Below are positions 60,923 through 64,000 of a stretch of 64,000 bases of DNA, one piece after another (within the stretch, counting starts at the first letter, position 1; every line of letters starts with the position of its first letter). Below the pieces are notes generated by a model, which saw nothing but the letters and a program-made list of their open reading frames with translations, searched no databases and was not told the DNA's origin. Both the position numbers and the translations under genes were made by a program. Origin of the DNA: Morganella morganii_D (GTDB lineage: Bacteria; Pseudomonadota; Gammaproteobacteria; Enterobacterales; Enterobacteriaceae); NCBI GenBank assembly GCA_044772875.1, contig CP173058.1, positions 2,852,001-2,916,000 of the forward strand, written 5' to 3'.

Positions 60923-62549
60923 TTGTTGCCTCTGTTTTTATATCTGCGACACCTTCTAACACATGGTAGGCCACAGAGCAAAACAGAGAGTTCAGACGTT
61001 TCATATCCCCCAGCAGTCCGATATGTAACCGGCTGCTGCCGATACTTTGCAGATTATTGACATGCAACCGCTCCACGTGGGCAAAAGAGTAACGCTGATT
61101 CAGCAGGCGGAAACGATGTTTTGCCCGGCGCAGCCGCCGCGCATTATCCACATCTCCGGAAACAAATACCGACATCGCCAGATTAAGGTTATTCTGCAGC
61201 CGCGACATCATGGTGGTCAGTTCGCTGTAGCCGTCTTTCGAAAAAATCCGCTGCGGGTCAGCCGTCTGATTCGCCACATCGTGGGACATCCGCCCGATAA
61301 TAAGAGAAGACTGCTGAAGCGACATCGCAGTATCGATCACCTCCGCCCAGCGCCGGGAATCACTCTCCCCCAGCTCAGTTTGCTGTAGCTGCGCCAGATA
61401 GAGCTTGATACTGCTGTGCAGCAGCTCCGCTTCTTCCTCCAGGTGGCCTATCAGCCGTTTCTGCTCACCTTTCCCCGCGAGCTGGCTGTCAAAACGCTGC
61501 AACATCTGCTCAAGCACATCCCCCAGCCGCAGGGTTTCGCGCACCGCATTGGCCAGTGCAAGAGATGGTGTGTCCAGTGCGCTCTGATCCAGATAACGGG
61601 GAGCAGCACTGTCCTCTTCTGCTTCCGGTTCAGCTATCAGCCGCTGACACAACCGCGCCATCGGTCTAACCAGAGTCAGCATCAGCACGCAGCGGATCAG
61701 GTTATACACCACATGGAACCAGATCACGACTTCCGCCGCCGGCAGATTATACTGCCCGATCCAGAGCGCCAGCGGTTTTACCCACGGAAGAACCAGCACA
61801 CACCCAATCAGCTTGAACAACATACTGCCGAGTACCACCTGACGGGCAACGGCATTCTGACCCCGGCTGCTCAGCATAGCAAGGAAACCACTGCCGAGAT
61901 TGGATCCGATCACTATCGCCAGGCTGATATGCAGCGGCACAAGTCCGGTCGCGCTCAGTGTGGCCGTCAGCAAAACAGCCGCCAGGCTGGAGTAGCTGAT
62001 CATGGCAAACAGCGCCCCCACCAGCAGAGCCAGCACCGCATCTCCGCTCAGTGATGTGAAAATAGCCTGAACAGCGGAGGCCTGTGTAATCGGCTCTGCG
62101 GAAGCAACAATCAGCTGAAGCGCCAGAATAATCAGCCCCAGCCCTATGCCGACCCGTCCGAGCTGCCCTGTCCGGCTCTTTTTCTGACTGAGAAATACAG
62201 TAACCCCCGCCAGAATCAGCAGCGGTGAAAGCCAGGAGAGATCAAACGTCAGCACCCGCGCCATCAGTGCAGTCCCGACATCCGCCCCCAGCATAATCAC
62301 CAGTGCGGGCGGCAGCGCTATCATGCCCTGGGCAACAAACGAGATCACCAGCAATGCGGTGGCATTACTGCTCTGCACCAGGGCAGTCACCCCCAGACCG
62401 GCCAGAAACGCCCGTGATGTTTTCCGGATACTTTTTCCGAGCAGCCGCCGCAGATCGGCGCCGAAAACACGCATAATCCCTGTCCGGACAATGTGTGTCC
62501 CCCAGACCAGCAGCGCAACCGATGAAAGAAGATGGAGTAATGTCAGCAT
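60894..62549 (-). CDS. yjbB: Na+/phosphate cotransporter family protein YjbB
   Basis: 551 residues. Two inverted Na/Pi repeats in the membrane part, each with a QSS-like motif (ALVQSSNATALLVISF; second repeat MISYSSLAAVLLTATL), then a cytoplasmic PhoU-like helical domain (about 330-540). Relatives export or move phosphate. It stands next to phoA, which releases phosphate in the periplasm, giving a small phosphate-related group. Confidence 0.92.
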   Translation of the reverse strand: MLTLLHLLSSVALLVWGTHIVRTGIMRVFGADLRRLLGKSIRKTSRAFLAGLGVTALVQSSNATALLVISFVAQGMIALPPALVIMLGADVGTALMARVLTFDLSWLSPLLILAGVTVFLSQKKSRTGQLGRVGIGLGLIILALQLIVASAEPITQASAVQAIFTSLSGDAVLALLVGALFAMISYSSLAAVLLTATLSATGLVPLHISLAIVIGSNLGSGFLAMLSSRGQNAVARQVVLGSMLFKLIGCVLVLPWVKPLALWIGQYNLPAAEVVIWFHVVYNLIRCVLMLTLVRPMARLCQRLIAEPEAEEDSAAPRYLDQSALDTPSLALANAVRETLRLGDVLEQMLQRFDSQLAGKGEQKRLIGHLEEEAELLHSSIKLYLAQLQQTELGESDSRRWAEVIDTAMSLQQSSLIIGRMSHDVANQTADPQRIFSKDGYSELTTMMSRLQNNLNLAMSVFVSGDVDNARRLRRAKHRFRLLNQRYSFAHVERLHVNNLQSIGSSRLHIGLLGDMKRLNSLFCSVAYHVLEGVADIKTEATNDDTSHQTA

Positions 62550-62782
62550 AGTGTTTTCGTCAGCATTAATGTTCCCGTTAAAACGATCAGATCAACGGTA
62601 TATCACACGATCATCGTGTCACAATGTGATAATAGTAATAAACACCGCCGCCATCAGAAGAAAAAAATCGCATAAAACACACAGTTTTACGGAATACAGG
62701 ATGTTCATCCCGGAGCCGGGACATCTGACAAGTATACCTCACGGTAAATATATTTCAAAAATCATCATGTTACAAACAATAA

Positions 62783-62812
62783 TAAAAAACCGCCGGCACA
62801 GAGTACCGGCGG
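62783..62812 (-). terminator. phoA terminator
   Basis: CCGCCGG (62790-62796) with CCGGCGG (62806-62812); on the minus strand followed by six U. The rest of the 346-bp yjbB-phoA gap shows no gene. Confidence 0.85.
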
Positions 62813-62895
62813 CAGCCACTGCTGGAATCAGCAAAATGATGCAATCAACATGAAGAAAAGTACTCAGGAACATTGTGAATATCAGGTACTGCGGA

Positions 62896-64000
62896 TTACT
62901 TCAATTCCATCGCGTCCCGCATAGTGAAGAACAAATCTGTCTGATCCGTCAGACCTGCCACATTCGCCGCCCCCGGACCGTATGCTGCCACCCGCAGCTG
63001 GGCACCGGTATGCTCCTGCGAATCTGATTCCGAGTTACCGTAGTTAACTGCCATCACGCTGCCGTCTTTGGTCCGCAGTGACTGAGTCAGACCCGGTGAA
63101 ACCACATCTGCTTCAATAATCTGGCTGGAATGGGCATGGTCGGCGGTCACAATCACCAGCGTATCACCATATTTTTTCGCGTATTCCATACCGATCTGCA
63201 CGGCTTCATCCAGCGCAACAGTTTCGCCGATCTGACCGCAGGCGTTTGCCGCGTGATCCTGTTTATCGATAGAGGCGCTTTCCACCTGTAAGAAGAAACC
63301 GTTTTCATGATCTTTCAGCAGATCAATCGCTTTTTCAGTCATCTGAGCCAGTGTCGGGGCATTCGGATCCAGTTTTGAATTTGGTTTACACTCCACCACC
63401 GGCTTGTCGAGATTGCCGCGGTAAGAGGCTTTCGGGCCTTCCCATGCCACTTCCATATTACCGTCACTGAATAAGCCGAGTACCGGTTTATCCTGGTTTG
63501 CCGCTTTCACATCCGCCAGTGATTTGGCATCTTTTACGATCAGATAACCGCGTGCTGCTGCCTGCTCTTCCAGGGTTTTCCCGGTATACTCTCCGGCTTT
63601 GGCTGTCTGGCGGAAACTCTTCGCCCCGCCGCCGAGAGTGACATCCGCACGGGCATTCAGCAGCTGTTCACTGATAGAGCCCAATCCGCCGTTTTCCAGA
63701 GCATCCGCACTGCAACGCTCAGCGGTTTCTTCCGGGCCATAGCATTTACGCTGGCTGATATGCGAGATCAGTGCTGCCGGTGTGGCATCCTGAATTTCAG
63801 ATGTGGTGACATTTCCGGTCGCTTTACCGTTTTTCTTTGCCAGTTCGAGAATGGTGGTGTGCGGTTTGCCGGTAACATCAATGCCCAGCGCGCCGTTATA
63901 GGTTTTCACCCCGGAAGCCCAGGCGGTAGCCGAAGCAGCGGAGTCAGTAACATAATTCGGTTTCTGTGTTTTCTTGTCGAGCGCATACGTGGTGTACTGG
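62896..64000 (-). CDS. phoA: Alkaline phosphatase (5' part outside window)
   Basis: Periplasmic phosphomonoesterase, about 368 codons visible; the N-terminus with its signal peptide is cut by the right edge. The nucleophile serine is in NYVTDSAASATAWASG near the edge. Metal and phosphate ligands: FFLQVESASIDKQDHAA, TADHAHSSQI and EHTGAQLRVAAYGP. ADVTLGGGAKSF and the C-terminus match E. coli PhoA closely. Probably Pho-regulated, but the promoter is not in the window. Confidence 0.97.
   Translation of the reverse strand, partial: QYTTYALDKKTQKPNYVTDSAASATAWASGVKTYNGALGIDVTGKPHTTILELAKKNGKATGNVTTSEIQDATPAALISHISQRKCYGPEETAERCSADALENGGLGSISEQLLNARADVTLGGGAKSFRQTAKAGEYTGKTLEEQAAARGYLIVKDAKSLADVKAANQDKPVLGLFSDGNMEVAWEGPKASYRGNLDKPVVECKPNSKLDPNAPTLAQMTEKAIDLLKDHENGFFLQVESASIDKQDHAANACGQIGETVALDEAVQIGMEYAKKYGDTLVIVTADHAHSSQIIEADVVSPGLTQSLRTKDGSVMAVNYGNSESDSQEHTGAQLRVAAYGPGAANVAGLTDQTDLFFTMRDAMELK

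Noticed and set aside
1..64000. CRISPR arrays, rRNA genes and insertion sequences
   Set aside because: No regularly spaced repeats, no rRNA segments and no transposase were seen; the only direct repeat of note is the attachment-site pair.

Overview
The window reads as a chromosomal segment of a Morganellaceae enterobacterium, most likely Morganella morganii. Gene order follows the E. coli region from thr past 0 min back to leuV (thrL/thrA, arcA, creA, rob, gpmB, yjjX, trpR, slt, ettA, nadR, radA, serB, ytjB, then deoDBAC, yjjV, yjjU, an osmY-like gene, prfC, rimI, holD, rsmC, leucine tRNAs). It also carries a urease cluster in the order ureABCEFGD with a urea transporter and no visible ureR, which is the arrangement expected of Morganella. 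The species name is an inference from protein similarity and synteny.

Layout. 1-9.2 kb is conserved core: thrA (cut by the left edge) with its Thr/Ile leader and attenuator, arcA behind a perfect FNR box, creA, rob, gpmB, yjjX, trpR with its operator, and slt. 9.4-9.5 kb holds a possible small RNA. 10.3-13.3 kb is a 2.94 kb lambdoid prophage remnant flanked by 79-bp direct repeats and inserted exactly at the 5' end of ettA. It keeps a LexA-controlled small gene, a low-GC putative toxin/immunity pair, a broken tail fibre, a tail-assembly gpI fragment and the last codons of the integrase. 13.3-19.8 kb returns to core genes (ettA, nadR-radA-serB, ytjB). 19.9-20.9 kb is a small AT-rich patch with a twice-frameshifted gene and an orphan ORF.

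21.2-35.2 kb, all on the minus strand, is a urea/nickel block. A peptide/nickel-type ABC transporter with only one ATPase gene is followed by ureABCEFGD, a urea channel, a K+ channel, a FUSC-type membrane protein and crcB. Together these would import nickel and urea, assemble urease and help the cell cope with ions and pH.

35.8-45.7 kb is a protein-piracy iron system: a dedicated TonB, a FecI-type sigma factor, a FecR regulator, a YddB/FusA-like receptor carrying an extra N-terminal signalling domain, a YddA/FusD-like ABC exporter, and a PqqL/FusC-like M16 protease that looks lipidated. Putative Fur boxes lie before the sigma gene and before the receptor. This is the most interesting locus in the window, because it puts a ferredoxin-type import system under surface signalling.

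45.8-51.9 kb is nucleoside salvage: a CNT transporter, then deoC-deoA-deoB-deoD, with CRP boxes before both units. 52.2-58.5 kb holds yjjU/yjjV, a short OsmY-like protein, prfC, an orphan flagellin methylase (fliB), holD-rimI. 58.6-64 kb holds rsmC, two tRNA-Leu(CAG) genes, a DUF1435 membrane protein behind a Fur-like box, a GNAT enzyme, the YjbB phosphate transporter and phoA (5' end cut by the right edge).
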